Part shown: in pieces, positions 19,909 through 28,785 of the stretch
Layout: the number at the start of each line of letters is the position of its first letter
Position numbering within the stretch: the first letter of the stretch is position 1
DNA from: Vineibacter terrae
Lineage (GTDB): Bacteria > Pseudomonadota > Alphaproteobacteria > Reyranellales > Reyranellaceae
Length of the DNA stretch: 63,770 bases
Assembly: GCF_008039615.1 (NCBI RefSeq)
Contig: NZ_VDUZ01000049.1
Coordinates: 1 to 63,770, forward strand
Reading direction: 5' to 3'
Notes under the pieces: model-generated
What the model was told of the DNA's origin: nothing
Seen by the model: the letters and a program-made list of their open reading frames with translations, nothing else
Database searches by the model: none
Made by a program: the position numbers and the translations under genes

Positions 19909-21711
19909 ATGACCATTGCCTATGCGCCGGACGGAACGGCCGCCACCAAGCTGGGTGACCTGCCGACCTGGGACCTCGGCGACCTCTACGGCGGCATGGA
20001 CGCGCCGCAGCTGCAGGCCGATCTCGAGGCTGCTTCGGCCGAGGCCAAGGATTTCGCCGCCCGCTACGAAGGCAAGCTCGCCGGCCTGACGGGTGATGCG
20101 CTGGCCGAGGCGATCGCCGCCTACGAGCGCATGCAGGAGCGGCTGGGCCGTGTCGGCTCCTACGCCGCGCTGCTCTACGCCGGCGACATGAGCGATCCCA
20201 GGATCGGGCAGTTCCAGCAGAACACGCAGGAGCGGATCACGGCGATCACCACCACGCTGCTGTTCTTCGCGCTGGAGATCAACCGCATCGAGGAAAAGGA
20301 TATCGAAGCCAAGCTGGCCAGCGCTGCCCTGGCACGGTACCGGCCCTGGTTGCGCGACACCCGCGCCTTCCGGCCGCACCAGCTTTCCGACGAGCTGGAG
20401 AAGCTGCTGCACGAGAAGCATCTCAGCGGCCGCAGCGCCTGGACTCGGCTGTTCGACGAGACCATGGCGCGGCTGCGCTTTCCGCTCGATGGCAGGGACC
20501 TGACCTCGGCCGAGATCCTGCACCTGCTGTCGGACAAGGACGGCAGGGTGCGCGAGAAGGCGGCCAAGAGCTTCGGCAAGGTGATGGGCGACAACATCCA
20601 GGTGTTCGCCCTGCTGACCAACACGCTCGCGAAGGACAAGGAGATCGAGGACAAGTGGCGGCATTTCCCGCGGCCGCCGTCGGCCCGCAACCTGGGGAAC
20701 CAGGTCGAGGACGCCGTGGTCGATGCCCTGGTGGCGGCGGTGAAGGATGCCTATCCGCGGCTGTCGCACCGCTACTACAAGCTCAAGGCGAAGTGGTTCG
20801 GCGTCGAGGTGCTGGACTATTGGGACCGCAACGCGCCGCTGCCCGATGCCGACGACCGCACGATCGCCTGGCCGGAGGCGACCCGCACGGTCATTGAAGC
20901 CTACAAGGCGTTCTCACCCGAGCTGGCGGCGGTCGGCAGCCGCTTCTTCGCCAATCGCTGGATCGATGTGCCAGTGCGTCCGGGCAAGGCGCCCGGTGCC
21001 TTCGCGCATCCCGTCGTGCCGTCGGTGCACCCTTATCTGCTGCTGAACTACCAGGGCAAGGTGCGCGACGTGATGACCCTGGCCCATGAGCTGGGGCACG
21101 GCGTGCACCAGATCCTGGCCGGGCCGCAGGGCTACCTGCAGGCCGACACGCCGCTCACCCTGGCCGAGACGGCCTCGGTGTTCGGCGAGATGCTGACCTT
21201 CCAGGCGCTGCTGAAGAGCGCGCCCGATGCGCGCACGCGCAAGGCGATGCTGGCCTCCAAGGTCGAGGACATGCTGAACACCGTGGTGCGCCAGATCGCG
21301 TTCTACGATTTCGAGGCCCGCCTGCACGACGAGCGCCGCCAGGGCGAGATCACGGCCGCGCGCATCGGCGAGCTGTGGCTGGCGGTGCAGGCCGAGAGCC
21401 TCGGGCCGGCCCTGCGCTTCGGCCCGGAATACGCCCACTACTGGGCCTACATCCCGCACTTCATCCATGTGCCGTTCTACGTCTACGCCTATGCCTTCGG
21501 CGACTGCCTGGTGAACTCGCTCTACGCCGTCTATCAGGCGGGCGCGCCCGGCTTCCAGGCCAGGTATCTCGACATGCTGCGGGCCGGCGGCACGTTGCGC
21601 CACAAGGAGCTGCTGGCGCCGTTCGGCCTCGATGCCAGCGACCCGGCGTTCTGGAGCCGCGGCCTGGAGATGCTCGCCGGCTTCATCGCGGAGCTGGAGG
21701 AGATGGGGTGA
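19909..21711 (+). CDS. M3 family oligoendopeptidase (PepF-like)
   Basis: This cytoplasmic zinc oligopeptidase is 600 residues long, the usual PepF/M3B size. The HExxH zinc motif is in LAHELGHGVHQ at about residues 391-401, followed 24-28 residues later by LAETASVFGEML, which carries the third ligand glutamate. The C-terminal part contains FIHVPFYVYAYAFGDCLV, typical of the family. It should degrade short peptides. The ATG at 19909 follows GGAGCTGGAC; a longer frame from 19840 lacks family sequence. It is followed by a composite palindromic repeat. Confidence 0.93.
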   Translation: MTIAYAPDGTAATKLGDLPTWDLGDLYGGMDAPQLQADLEAASAEAKDFAARYEGKLAGLTGDALAEAIAAYERMQERLGRVGSYAALLYAGDMSDPRIGQFQQNTQERITAITTTLLFFALEINRIEEKDIEAKLASAALARYRPWLRDTRAFRPHQLSDELEKLLHEKHLSGRSAWTRLFDETMARLRFPLDGRDLTSAEILHLLSDKDGRVREKAAKSFGKVMGDNIQVFALLTNTLAKDKEIEDKWRHFPRPPSARNLGNQVEDAVVDALVAAVKDAYPRLSHRYYKLKAKWFGVEVLDYWDRNAPLPDADDRTIAWPEATRTVIEAYKAFSPELAAVGSRFFANRWIDVPVRPGKAPGAFAHPVVPSVHPYLLLNYQGKVRDVMTLAHELGHGVHQILAGPQGYLQADTPLTLAETASVFGEMLTFQALLKSAPDARTRKAMLASKVEDMLNTVVRQIAFYDFEARLHDERRQGEITAARIGELWLAVQAESLGPALRFGPEYAHYWAYIPHFIHVPFYVYAYAFGDCLVNSLYAVYQAGAPGFQARYLDMLRAGGTLRHKELLAPFGLDASDPAFWSRGLEMLAGFIAELEEMG

Positions 21712-21727
21712 CGCGCTCGATCTTCTG

Positions 21728-21870
21728 CCTTCCCCCGCTTGCGGGGGAAGGTGCCCGAATGGCGGATGGGGGATGCTTGAACGCAGGCACCGCGTCGATC
21801 GGCATCACCTCTGCTGCAGCGCCCCCCATCCGGCGCTTCGCGCCACCTTCCCCCGCAAGCGGGGGAAGGT
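21728..21870. repeat. Composite palindromic repeat, second copy
   Basis: Hairpins CCTTCCCCCGCTTGCGGGGG (starting 21728) and ACCTTCCCCCGCAAGCGGGG (starting 21845) bracket a segment with GGCGGATGGGGG on the left and CCCCCCATCCGGCGCTTCGC on the right. The block is very similar to 10671-10817 in ends and half-sites but differs in the centre. It separates the M3 peptidase and ABC1 kinase genes. Confidence 0.92.
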
Positions 21871-21879
21871 AGGACGATC

Positions 21880-23235
21880 ATGCCCCGCGACGACGAAGAC
21901 AACAGCCTGTTCGGCCGTGTCGGCCGCTACGCCCGGGTCGGCGTGTCGGTGGGCGGCGTCGCGGCGCGCCTGGCCGGCCAGCGCTATCTCGGCCTCGACG
22001 TCGACCGCGACAAGAACGCGGCCGAGTTGCGCGCCGCCCTGGGCGGGCTGAAGGGGCCGCTGATGAAGGCGGCGCAGCTGCTGTCGACGATTCCCGATGC
22101 GCTGCCGGCCGAGTACGCGCGCGAGCTGGCGCAGCTTCAGGCCAATGCGCCGGCCATGGGCTGGGCCTTCGTCAAGCGCCGCATGGCGGGCGAGCTGGGG
22201 CCGGCATGGCAGGGCCGCTTCGCGAGCTTCGGCAAGGAGGCGGCCGCGGCCGCGTCGCTGGGCCAGGTGCACCGCGCCGTGCTCCAGGACGGCACGCCGG
22301 TGGCCTGCAAGCTGCAATACCCCGACATGGCATCGACGCTGGAGGCCGACCTCAACCAGCTGAAGATGATCTTCGGCATCGCGCGGCGCATGGACATCGC
22401 CGTGCACACGGAGGAGATCTTCAAGGAGATCGCCGACCGCCTGCGCGAGGAGCTGGACTACCGCCGCGAGGCGCGGCACGCCAGGCTCTATGCCCATATG
22501 CTGGCCGACGAGCCGCATGTGCATGTGCCGCAGATCGTCGATGCCCTCTCGACCGACCGCCTCCTGACCATGAAATGGCTGGACGGCGAGACGCTGCTGG
22601 CCTGGAAGGACCGGCCCCAGGGCGAGCGTGACACCCTGGCCTACAACATGTTCCGGGCCTGGTACGCGCCGTTCTATTTCCACGGCGTCATCCATGGCGA
22701 TCCGCATCTGGGCAACTACACGGTGCGGCCCGATGGCGATGTGAACCTGATGGATTTCGGCTGCGTGCGCGTCTTTCCACCCAGCTTCGTGAAGGGCTCG
22801 ATCGATCTCTACAAGGCGCTGCTGGCCGACGACGAGGACATGGCCGTCGCCGCCTACGAGCTGTGGGGCTTCAAGCGGCTGTCGCGCGAGATGATCCGGG
22901 CCCTGAACCGCTGGGCCGCCTTCCTCTACGGGCCGCTGATGGACGATCGCCCGCGGCGCATCGCCGAAGGATCGGCCGGCCAGTACGGCCGCGAGACGGC
23001 CAACTCGGTGTTCGGCGAGATCCGCAAGCTGGGCGGAGTCACCGTGCCGCGCGAGTTCGTGTTCATGGACCGGGCCGCGATCGGCTTGGGCTCGGTGTTC
23101 ATCCACCTGCGCGCCGAGATCAACTGGTATCGCCTGTTCCAGGAGATGATCGGCGACTTCGACGTCGACGTGCTGGCGGCCCGGCAGCACGCTGCGCTAC
23201 AGGCTGTCGGGCTGGGGACGCCAAGCAGCCCGTGA
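21880..23235 (+). CDS. ABC1/UbiB-family atypical kinase
   Basis: The 451-residue protein belongs to the ABC1/ADCK/UbiB kinase-like family. It has the KxGQ-region variant LMKAAQLLSTIPDALP, the alanine-rich nucleotide loop AAAASLGQVHRA, a lysine in VACKLQYPD, the ExD helix (LREELDYRREA), the catalytic loop HGDPHLGNY and the metal motif MDFGCVR. Members support ubiquinone biosynthesis or lipid metabolism. The lack of obvious C-terminal membrane helices separates it from UbiB itself. It stands alone, downstream of a palindromic repeat. Confidence 0.88.
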   Translation: MPRDDEDNSLFGRVGRYARVGVSVGGVAARLAGQRYLGLDVDRDKNAAELRAALGGLKGPLMKAAQLLSTIPDALPAEYARELAQLQANAPAMGWAFVKRRMAGELGPAWQGRFASFGKEAAAAASLGQVHRAVLQDGTPVACKLQYPDMASTLEADLNQLKMIFGIARRMDIAVHTEEIFKEIADRLREELDYRREARHARLYAHMLADEPHVHVPQIVDALSTDRLLTMKWLDGETLLAWKDRPQGERDTLAYNMFRAWYAPFYFHGVIHGDPHLGNYTVRPDGDVNLMDFGCVRVFPPSFVKGSIDLYKALLADDEDMAVAAYELWGFKRLSREMIRALNRWAAFLYGPLMDDRPRRIAEGSAGQYGRETANSVFGEIRKLGGVTVPREFVFMDRAAIGLGSVFIHLRAEINWYRLFQEMIGDFDVDVLAARQHAALQAVGLGTPSSP

Positions 23236-23251
23236 AGGGGATGATCGCCGG

Positions 23252-23731
23252 CTATCGGTGTGCGTCCACGAACGACAGCGGCAGCTCGGTCGTCGATTTG
23301 ATCTCCTCCATGGCGAACATCGACGTGACGTCGCTGAGGTCGACCCTGGCGATCAGGCGCTTGTAGAAGGCATCGTAGGCCGCGATGTCGGGTAGCACCA
23401 GCCGCAGCAGGTAGTCGATCTCGCCGCTCATGCGGTAGCAGTCGACGACCTCGGGGAAATCGACCACGGCCTTGGCGAACTTCGCCAGCCACTGCGCATT
23501 GTGCTGGCTGGTGCGGACCGCGACGAAGACCGTCACGGCGGCATTGAGCGCGCTGCGGTCGAGCAGCGCGACACGCCGGCGGATGATGCCGGCCTCCTCC
23601 AGCTTCTGGATGCGCCGCCAGCACGGCGTGGTCGAGAGCCCGACCTTTGCGGCCACCTCGGCCACGGGCAGGGTGGCGTCGCGCTGCAGGAGGCGGAGAA
23701 TCTTCAGATCATGTTCGTCGAGAGATATCAT
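23252..23731 (-). CDS. Lrp/AsnC-family transcriptional regulator
   Basis: This 159-residue regulator has an N-terminal winged helix (LDEHDLKILRLLQRDATLPV, then VAAKVGLSTTPCWRRIQKLEE as recognition region, key part STTPCWRRI) and a C-terminal RAM/AsnC ligand-binding domain with VVDCYRMSGEIDYLLRLVLPD (key part YRMSGEIDYLL). Such proteins sense amino acids. It is divergent from the DUF6356 gene; the AT-richer 134-bp gap 23732-23865 should hold its own promoter and autoregulatory site. The target gene cannot be told. Confidence 0.9.
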   Translation of the reverse strand: MISLDEHDLKILRLLQRDATLPVAEVAAKVGLSTTPCWRRIQKLEEAGIIRRRVALLDRSALNAAVTVFVAVRTSQHNAQWLAKFAKAVVDFPEVVDCYRMSGEIDYLLRLVLPDIAAYDAFYKRLIARVDLSDVTSMFAMEEIKSTTELPLSFVDAHR

Positions 23732-23865
23732 TCTACAGGCGCGTCCTATCCCGATATGATTTTCCTACAAGCTGCCTGGTTTCCCGCAAAACAGCAAACC
23801 CTTTTCCGGCCGTTGGCATATGCTATCCGGCGTTGCGAACATCATGGGTTCTGCCCGGAGTCATC

Positions 23866-24120
23866 ATGCGTAAGCTCTTTGGCGCCTTCGTCGATCACCC
23901 GGCGTCCGTCGGCGAGTCCTATGGGCAGCACATGGGCATGGCGTTCAGCTTCGGCGGGCGCATGATCCTGGCCGGCATCGCGTGCCTGCTGCACGGGCTG
24001 CTGCCGTTCCTGTTCGTGACCACGGGCAGCGCCATGATCCGCGGTCTTCACCAGGAGATGGTGACCCATCGGCGCCGCGATCAGCATCCTGCCGCCGGCC
24101 TGGCGCGGCCGGCGGAATAG
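23866..24120 (+). CDS. Small DUF6356-like membrane protein
   Basis: An 84-residue protein with one clear hydrophobic helix (ILAGIACLLHGLLPFLFV at about residues 32-49) preceded by FVDHPASVGESYGQHMGMAF and followed by a basic, polar tail. The HPASVGESYxxH and CLxHxLLPFLF pattern is what I recall for DUF6356 proteins; function unknown. The ATG at 23866 follows CCGGAGTCATC; upstream in-frame sequence is not coding-like. Confidence 0.72.
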   Translation: MRKLFGAFVDHPASVGESYGQHMGMAFSFGGRMILAGIACLLHGLLPFLFVTTGSAMIRGLHQEMVTHRRRDQHPAAGLARPAE

Positions 24121-24134
24121 AGGCCGCGCTCGTA

Positions 24135-25106
24135 TCAGTCGATGCGGCCGATCCGGCGCACCACCGCGCCCAGGCGGGCCGCGTCGGCTTCGAAGAACGT
24201 TCCGAACTCGGGCGCATCGAGATAGGCCACCGGCGAGCCGGCGCCGGCCAGGGCGCTGCCGACCGCCTCGCCGGTGATGGCCTGCTTCAGCGCGTCGCGC
24301 AGCCGGGCGACCACCGGCGCCGGCGTGCCGGAGGGCGCGAAGACTCCGGACCAGATGTAGTACTCGACGTCGTAGCCCAGCTCCTTCAGCGTCGGCACCT
24401 CGGGCAGCTGCGGCAGCCGCGCGGCGCTCCAGGCCGCGAGCGCGCGCAGCTTGCCGGCGGCGATATTGCCGGCCGCGACTGACGGGCCGAGCAGGCCGAG
24501 CTCGACCTCCTTGGAAAGGATGGCGCGCAGCGCCGGCCCGCCGCCGTTGTAGGGCACGTGGCTCATCTTGATGCCGGCGGCTGCCGTGAACATCTCGGTG
24601 GCGATGTGGTACGTGCCGTAGTTTCCGGATGATGCGTACGGAATCGCGCCCGGCCGCTGCCGCGCGGCATCGACCACGTCCTGCAGCGTGCGGTACGGGC
24701 TGTCGCCGGCGACCACCAGCAGGGTCGGGTCGGCGGTGACGCGCGCCAGGGGCACGAGCTGCTTCAGCTCGAAGGCAGCCGGCCGCGCGAACAGCCGATC
24801 CGCTTCGGGCAAGGTCGATATGCTGGCCAGGCCCATCAGCAGCGTGTAGCCGTCGGGCTTTGCGGTCGCGACCGAGGCGGTGCCGATGGCGCCGCCGGCG
24901 CCACCTTTGTTGAGCACGACGACCGGCTGCCCCAGGATGCGCTCGAGCGCTGCGGCCACAGGTCGCGCCGAGACGTCGGCGACCCCGCCGGGCGGGAACG
25001 GCACGACCATGGTGATGGGGCGCTGCGGATAAGTTTCGTCAGCGCGGCCTGGCGCTGCCGCCAGGATGGCGAAGGCAACGGCGAAGAGAGCGGCGATCGG
25101 GCGCAT
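24135..25106 (-). CDS. Bug-family tripartite tricarboxylate binding protein
   Basis: A 323-residue periplasmic solute-binding protein of the Bug/TctC family. It has a Sec signal peptide (MRPIAALFAVAFAILAAAPGRA), then the family marks YPQRPITMVVPFPPGGVADVSARP (key part VPFPPGGVAD), VVLNKGGAGGAIGT and ATAKPDGYTLL. Bug proteins bind carboxylated compounds. No TctA/TctB membrane genes are nearby, so this is one of the solitary receptors common in Beta- and Alphaproteobacteria. The ATG at 25106 is preferred because it starts the signal peptide; a longer frame runs to 25262. Confidence 0.9.
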   Translation of the reverse strand: MRPIAALFAVAFAILAAAPGRADETYPQRPITMVVPFPPGGVADVSARPVAAALERILGQPVVVLNKGGAGGAIGTASVATAKPDGYTLLMGLASISTLPEADRLFARPAAFELKQLVPLARVTADPTLLVVAGDSPYRTLQDVVDAARQRPGAIPYASSGNYGTYHIATEMFTAAAGIKMSHVPYNGGGPALRAILSKEVELGLLGPSVAAGNIAAGKLRALAAWSAARLPQLPEVPTLKELGYDVEYYIWSGVFAPSGTPAPVVARLRDALKQAITGEAVGSALAGAGSPVAYLDAPEFGTFFEADAARLGAVVRRIGRID

Positions 25107-25260
25107 CCGGGGCTCCACCAACGATTGGCCGAGGTGATCTCCGGGGCGCATTTTGCGCCCGGCTGCGACGTTTGTCGCGGCCGGCGCCTTTGGTTTGCCC
25201 AGAACGCTCCGGTATTCTGCGGGTTTGAGATCGGGGTCCGGATCAAGATCAGGGAGCATC

Positions 25261-25956
25261 ATGCCGCCACGCCGCCTCTTTCGACGTGCTCGTCCTCGCC
25301 GCCGCTGGCCGTGGTCTTTGCTGGCCCTTGTGCTGGTGGTGGCGATGAGCGGCGGGCTGGTGCTGCTGGCTTCCGACTGGTGGATCGAGCAGGCGGCGAC
25401 GCCTTACGCCACCAACCGGATCGAGTCAGTGCCGCCGGCCGATGTGGCGCTGGTGCTGGGCACGGCGCCGCGCGTCGCGGGACAGCGGGCCAACCTCTAT
25501 TTCGAGTATCGCCTGGACGCCGCCGCCGAGCTGCAGAAGGCCGGCAAGGTGAAGTACCTGCTGGTCAGCGGCGACAACCGGCACCACGACTACGACGAGC
25601 CGACCGCGATGCGCGACGGGCTGATCGCGCGCGGCGTGCCGGCCGAGGCGATCTATCGCGATTTCGCCGGCATCCGCACGCTCGATTCGGTGCTGCGGGC
25701 ACGCGATGTCTTCGCGCAATCGCGTTATGTCGTGGTCTCGCAGGCGTTCCACAACCACCGCGCCATCTGGCTCGCGCGCCAGAACGGCATCGAGGCCTAC
25801 GGCTTCGATGCCCATGACGTGCCGTTCGAGGACGCACCGATGGTGCGGCTGCGCCAGTACCTGTCGGCCGTGCGCGCGATCTATGACGTGATGGCCGGCT
25901 CGACGCCCCACCATGGCGGCCCGCGCGTCGAGATCGGCAGCGCGCCGCCGAACTGA
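25261..25956 (+). CDS. SanA/YdcF-type DUF218 membrane protein
   Basis: The 231-residue protein has a basic N-terminus (RRLFRRARPRRRW), one membrane helix (SLLALVLVVAMSGGLVLLA at about 20-38) and a DUF218 domain: VALVLGTAPRVAGQRANLYF, YLLVSGDN, then YVVVSQAFHNHRAIWLA. E. coli SanA, which affects envelope permeability to vancomycin, is the closest match in organisation. The ATG at 25261 follows AGGGAGCATC; an upstream in-frame ATG at 25153 gives a less likely start before the helix. It is divergent from the Bug protein gene. Confidence 0.85.
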   Translation: MPPRRLFRRARPRRRWPWSLLALVLVVAMSGGLVLLASDWWIEQAATPYATNRIESVPPADVALVLGTAPRVAGQRANLYFEYRLDAAAELQKAGKVKYLLVSGDNRHHDYDEPTAMRDGLIARGVPAEAIYRDFAGIRTLDSVLRARDVFAQSRYVVVSQAFHNHRAIWLARQNGIEAYGFDAHDVPFEDAPMVRLRQYLSAVRAIYDVMAGSTPHHGGPRVEIGSAPPN

Positions 25957-25965
25957 GATAAGGCT

Positions 25966-25992
25966 GTCATCCCTCGCTGCGCTCGGGATGAC
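25966..25992. repeat. Short GTCATCCC...GGGATGAC hairpin
   Basis: GTCATCCC and GGGATGAC are separated by TCGCTGCGCTC. This is the minimal form of the dispersed repeat seen at 8074-8164 and, in part, at 43341-43365. It lies between convergent genes and could act as a weak bidirectional terminator. Confidence 0.75.
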
Positions 25993-25995
25993 GGT

Positions 25996-26961
25996 TCACC
26001 CCATCGGCACCGGCGTGATCAGCTTCTGGCCTGCGAAATGGGCCTTCAGGTTGCGCAGGACGAGGTCGGTCATGCCGCGCTGGGCGCGCTCGGTGCCGCC
26101 GCCCAGATGCGGCGTCATCACGACATTCTCCAGCGCCGGCAGGCGCGGGTGCACCGGTGGCTCCTGCTCGAACACGTCGAGCCCGGCGCCCTCGATCACG
26201 TTGTTCGCCAAGGCGTCGGCCAGGGCGGCCTCGTCGACCACCGAGCCGCGGGAGACATTGACCAGATAGCCGCGCGGCCCCAGCGCGCGCAGGAAATCGG
26301 CGTTCACCAGATGCCGGTTGCTGTCGTCGGCGCGGCAGGCGACCACCAGGTAGTCGGCCCATTGCGCCAGCGCCATGGGCGTCTCGAGGTAGCGGTAAGG
26401 AACGTCGTCGCGGCGCCGGCGGTTGTGGTAGGCGATCTCCATGTCGAAGGCCGCGGCGCGGGTGGCCACGCGCGTGCCGATGGCGCCCAGGCCGAGAATG
26501 CCGAGCCGGCCGCCGCCGAGCCCGGCGATCGGGCCGAACAGTCCCGAGACGCGCTTGTCCCACTTGCCGGCGCGGATGAAGCGGTCCGCCAGCACGACCC
26601 GGCGCGAGGCGGCCAGCAGCAGCGCCATGGCCATGTCGGCGACATCGGCGGCGTTGACGTCGGGGCTGTGGGTGACGGCGACATTGCGCTGCCGGGCGGC
26701 CTGCAGGTCGATGCGCTCGAAGCCGGTGCCGTAGCAGCAGATGATCGATACCTGCGGCAGGGCCGCCATCAGGGCGTCGCTGGCGCCCATGCTGCCCACC
26801 GTCACCAGGGCCCGGGCGCGGGCTGCCATGTCGGGGGTGACGAGGTTCGGCTCGGGCTTGGGGAGCGCGCCGACGATATCGAACGCCGCCCCGAAGGCGT
26901 CGCGGGCGGCGCGGGTGAAGGTGTAGCCCAGGAGGATGCCGGGTCGGACACCGTTTTGCAT
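25996..26961 (-). CDS. D-2-hydroxyacid dehydrogenase (hydroxypyruvate reductase-like)
   Basis: This 321-residue NAD(P)-dependent dehydrogenase has the nucleotide-binding motif GILGLGAIGTRVA at about residues 153-165, the catalytic arginine in VNVSRGSVVDE, glutamate in GLDVFEQEP and histidine in TPHLGGGT. A lysine/glycine-type substrate loop appears as YGTGFERIDL. The closest relatives I can think of reduce glyoxylate or hydroxypyruvate. It is divergent from the transhydrogenase operon across a gap of 167 bp (26962-27128) in which both promoters probably lie. Confidence 0.9.
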   Translation of the reverse strand: MQNGVRPGILLGYTFTRAARDAFGAAFDIVGALPKPEPNLVTPDMAARARALVTVGSMGASDALMAALPQVSIICCYGTGFERIDLQAARQRNVAVTHSPDVNAADVADMAMALLLAASRRVVLADRFIRAGKWDKRVSGLFGPIAGLGGGRLGILGLGAIGTRVATRAAAFDMEIAYHNRRRRDDVPYRYLETPMALAQWADYLVVACRADDSNRHLVNADFLRALGPRGYLVNVSRGSVVDEAALADALANNVIEGAGLDVFEQEPPVHPRLPALENVVMTPHLGGGTERAQRGMTDLVLRNLKAHFAGQKLITPVPMG

Positions 26962-27128
26962 GATGCTTCCTCTCGGCAGACCGGAACGGATGGGAAACGC
27001 GCTGGCACGATGCCACAGCTTGCCTCGCGGTGCGACACGCTGACAGGGCGGGATGCGACGAGGGTTGGCAAATTCCCTGTCGATGCGGCATGTTGCGCCG
27101 CGAAAACCACAGGGACAGGTTCGCGCCG

Positions 27129-28283
27129 ATGAAGATCGCCATCCCGAGAGAACGCCGGCCCAATGAAACGCGCGTCGCGGCGACGCCGGAGACCGTGAAG
27201 AAGCTGAAGGCGCTCGGCTTCGACTCGATCGTCGAAGCCGGGGCGGGCGAGGCGGCGGCTTATCCGGATGCCGACTATGCCGCGGCCGGCGCGACTGTCG
27301 CCGCCGACGCCGCGGCCACCTACGCCGAAGCCGACATCGTCTTCAAGGTCCAGCGGCCGATGCTGGCGGGCGAAGGCGAGCTGTCGGAGGTCGAGCTGCT
27401 GCGGCCGGGCACGACGCTGTTCGCGCCGCTGGGGGCTCTGGTGAACCGGCCGCTCATCGAGGCGCTGGCCGCGGCCAAGGTCGATGCCTTCGCCCTGGAG
27501 CTGACGCCGCGCATCACGCGCGCGCAGTCGATGGACGTGCTGAGCTCGCAGACCAACCTGGCCGGCTACAAGGCCGTGATCGACGCCGCCGCGGCATTCG
27601 CGCGCGTCTTCCCGATGATGATGACGCCGGCGGGCACCATCGCGCCGACCAAGGTCTTCATCATGGGCGTCGGCGTCGCCGGCCTGCAGGCCATCGCCAC
27701 GGCGCGGCGGCTGGGCGCGGTGGTCTCGGCCACCGACGTGCGGCCGGCCACCAAGGAGCAGGTGCAGTCGCTGGGCGCGAAGTTCATCGCCGTCGAGGAC
27801 GAGGAGTTCAAGGCTGCCGAGACCGCCGGCGGCTACGCCAAGGAGATGTCGGCGGCCTACCAGGCCAAGCAGGCGGCGCTGGTCGCCGAGCACCTCAAGG
27901 CGCAGGACATCGTGATCACCACGGCGCTGATTCCCGGCCGCAAGGCGCCGGTGCTGGTCAGCGAGGACATGGTGAAGACCATGAAGCCGGGGTCGGTGAT
28001 CCTCGACATGGCCGTCGAGCAGGGCGGCAACTGCCCGTTGTCGGAATTCGGCAAGACCGTGGTGAAGCACGGCGTCAAGCTCGTCGGCCCGGCCAACCTG
28101 CCGGCCGGGCTCGCCACCGACGCCAGCGCGCTGTTCGCCCGCAACCTGCTGAACTTCATCACGCCGCTGGTCGACAAGGAGACCAAGGCGCTGAAGATCA
28201 GCCTGGACGACGAGGTGGTGAAGGGGGCGCTGGTGACGCAGCACGGCGCCATCGTGCACCCCTCGCTCACCGCTGCTGCCTGA
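27129..28283 (+). CDS. pntAA: NAD(P) transhydrogenase subunit alpha 1
   Basis: PntAA is the soluble NAD(H)-binding subunit (domain I) of the proton-translocating transhydrogenase that drives NADPH formation. The 384-residue product has the family start KIAIPRERRPNETRVAATPE, the RAQSMDVLSSQTNLAGYKAV (key part SMDVLSSQTNLAGY) region and the Rossmann motif GVGVAGLQAIATARRLGA followed by ATDVRP. The ATG at 27129 is supported by the family N-terminus; the longer frame from 27030 is rejected. It starts a three-gene operon with pntAB and pntB, the split arrangement known from Rhodospirillum rubrum. Confidence 0.95.
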   Translation: MKIAIPRERRPNETRVAATPETVKKLKALGFDSIVEAGAGEAAAYPDADYAAAGATVAADAAATYAEADIVFKVQRPMLAGEGELSEVELLRPGTTLFAPLGALVNRPLIEALAAAKVDAFALELTPRITRAQSMDVLSSQTNLAGYKAVIDAAAAFARVFPMMMTPAGTIAPTKVFIMGVGVAGLQAIATARRLGAVVSATDVRPATKEQVQSLGAKFIAVEDEEFKAAETAGGYAKEMSAAYQAKQAALVAEHLKAQDIVITTALIPGRKAPVLVSEDMVKTMKPGSVILDMAVEQGGNCPLSEFGKTVVKHGVKLVGPANLPAGLATDASALFARNLLNFITPLVDKETKALKISLDDEVVKGALVTQHGAIVHPSLTAAA

Positions 28284-28325
28284 GGCCGGGCGCGCCTCCA
28301 CCATCCGCACGACGGGAGACTTGGC

Positions 28326-28769
28326 ATGAACGACGAACTTGCAGGTCGCGCGGCCGCGATCGCCAAGCAGGCCGAGGAGCTGGCCAAGACGCTGGGCGCC
28401 TATGCCGACGCCGCGGTGGCGGCGGCGGCCAGCCCGGCGGCGCCGGCGGCCGCCAGCGGCCACATGCCGTTCATCACCTTGCTCACCATCTTCGCGCTGG
28501 CGTGCTTCGTGGGCTACTACGTGGTCTGGCGCGTGACCCCGGCGCTGCACTCGCCCCTGATGTCGGTCACAAACGCGATCTCCTCGGTGATCGTCGTCGG
28601 CGCCCTGCTGGCGGCCGGGCTGGCCGGAGTCAGCGGCGCGGAGACCTCGGCCAAGATCTTCGGCTTCGTGGCCGTGACACTGGCATCGGTGAACATCTTC
28701 GGCGGGTTCATCGTGACCCAGCGCATGCTGTCGATGTTCAAGAAGAAAACCGCGCCGGCGAAGAAGTAG
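28326..28769 (+). CDS. pntAB: NAD(P) transhydrogenase subunit alpha 2
   Basis: PntAB is the small membrane subunit of the transhydrogenase. The 147-residue product has an N-terminal amphipathic Ala-rich stretch and then membrane helices: [37 protein letters not shown] and a third containing [17 protein letters not shown], ending in the basic tail [14 protein letters not shown]. The SNAISS-like TNAISS and [13 protein letters not shown] motifs are typical. It follows pntAA by 42 bp and precedes pntB by 16 bp. Confidence 0.95.
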   Translation: MNDELAGRAAAIAKQAEELAKTLGAYADAAVAAAASPAAPAAASGHMPFITLLTIFALACFVGYYVVWRVTPALHSPLMSVTNAISSVIVVGALLAAGLAGVSGAETSAKIFGFVAVTLASVNIFGGFIVTQRMLSMFKKKTAPAKK

Positions 28770-28785
28770 GGCGGAGACTGAGCCA

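Noticed and set aside
18394-20769. 791-codon minus-strand open frame over livM, GAF and M3 peptidase
   Set aside because: It spans three well-supported plus-strand genes and has no recognisable domain.
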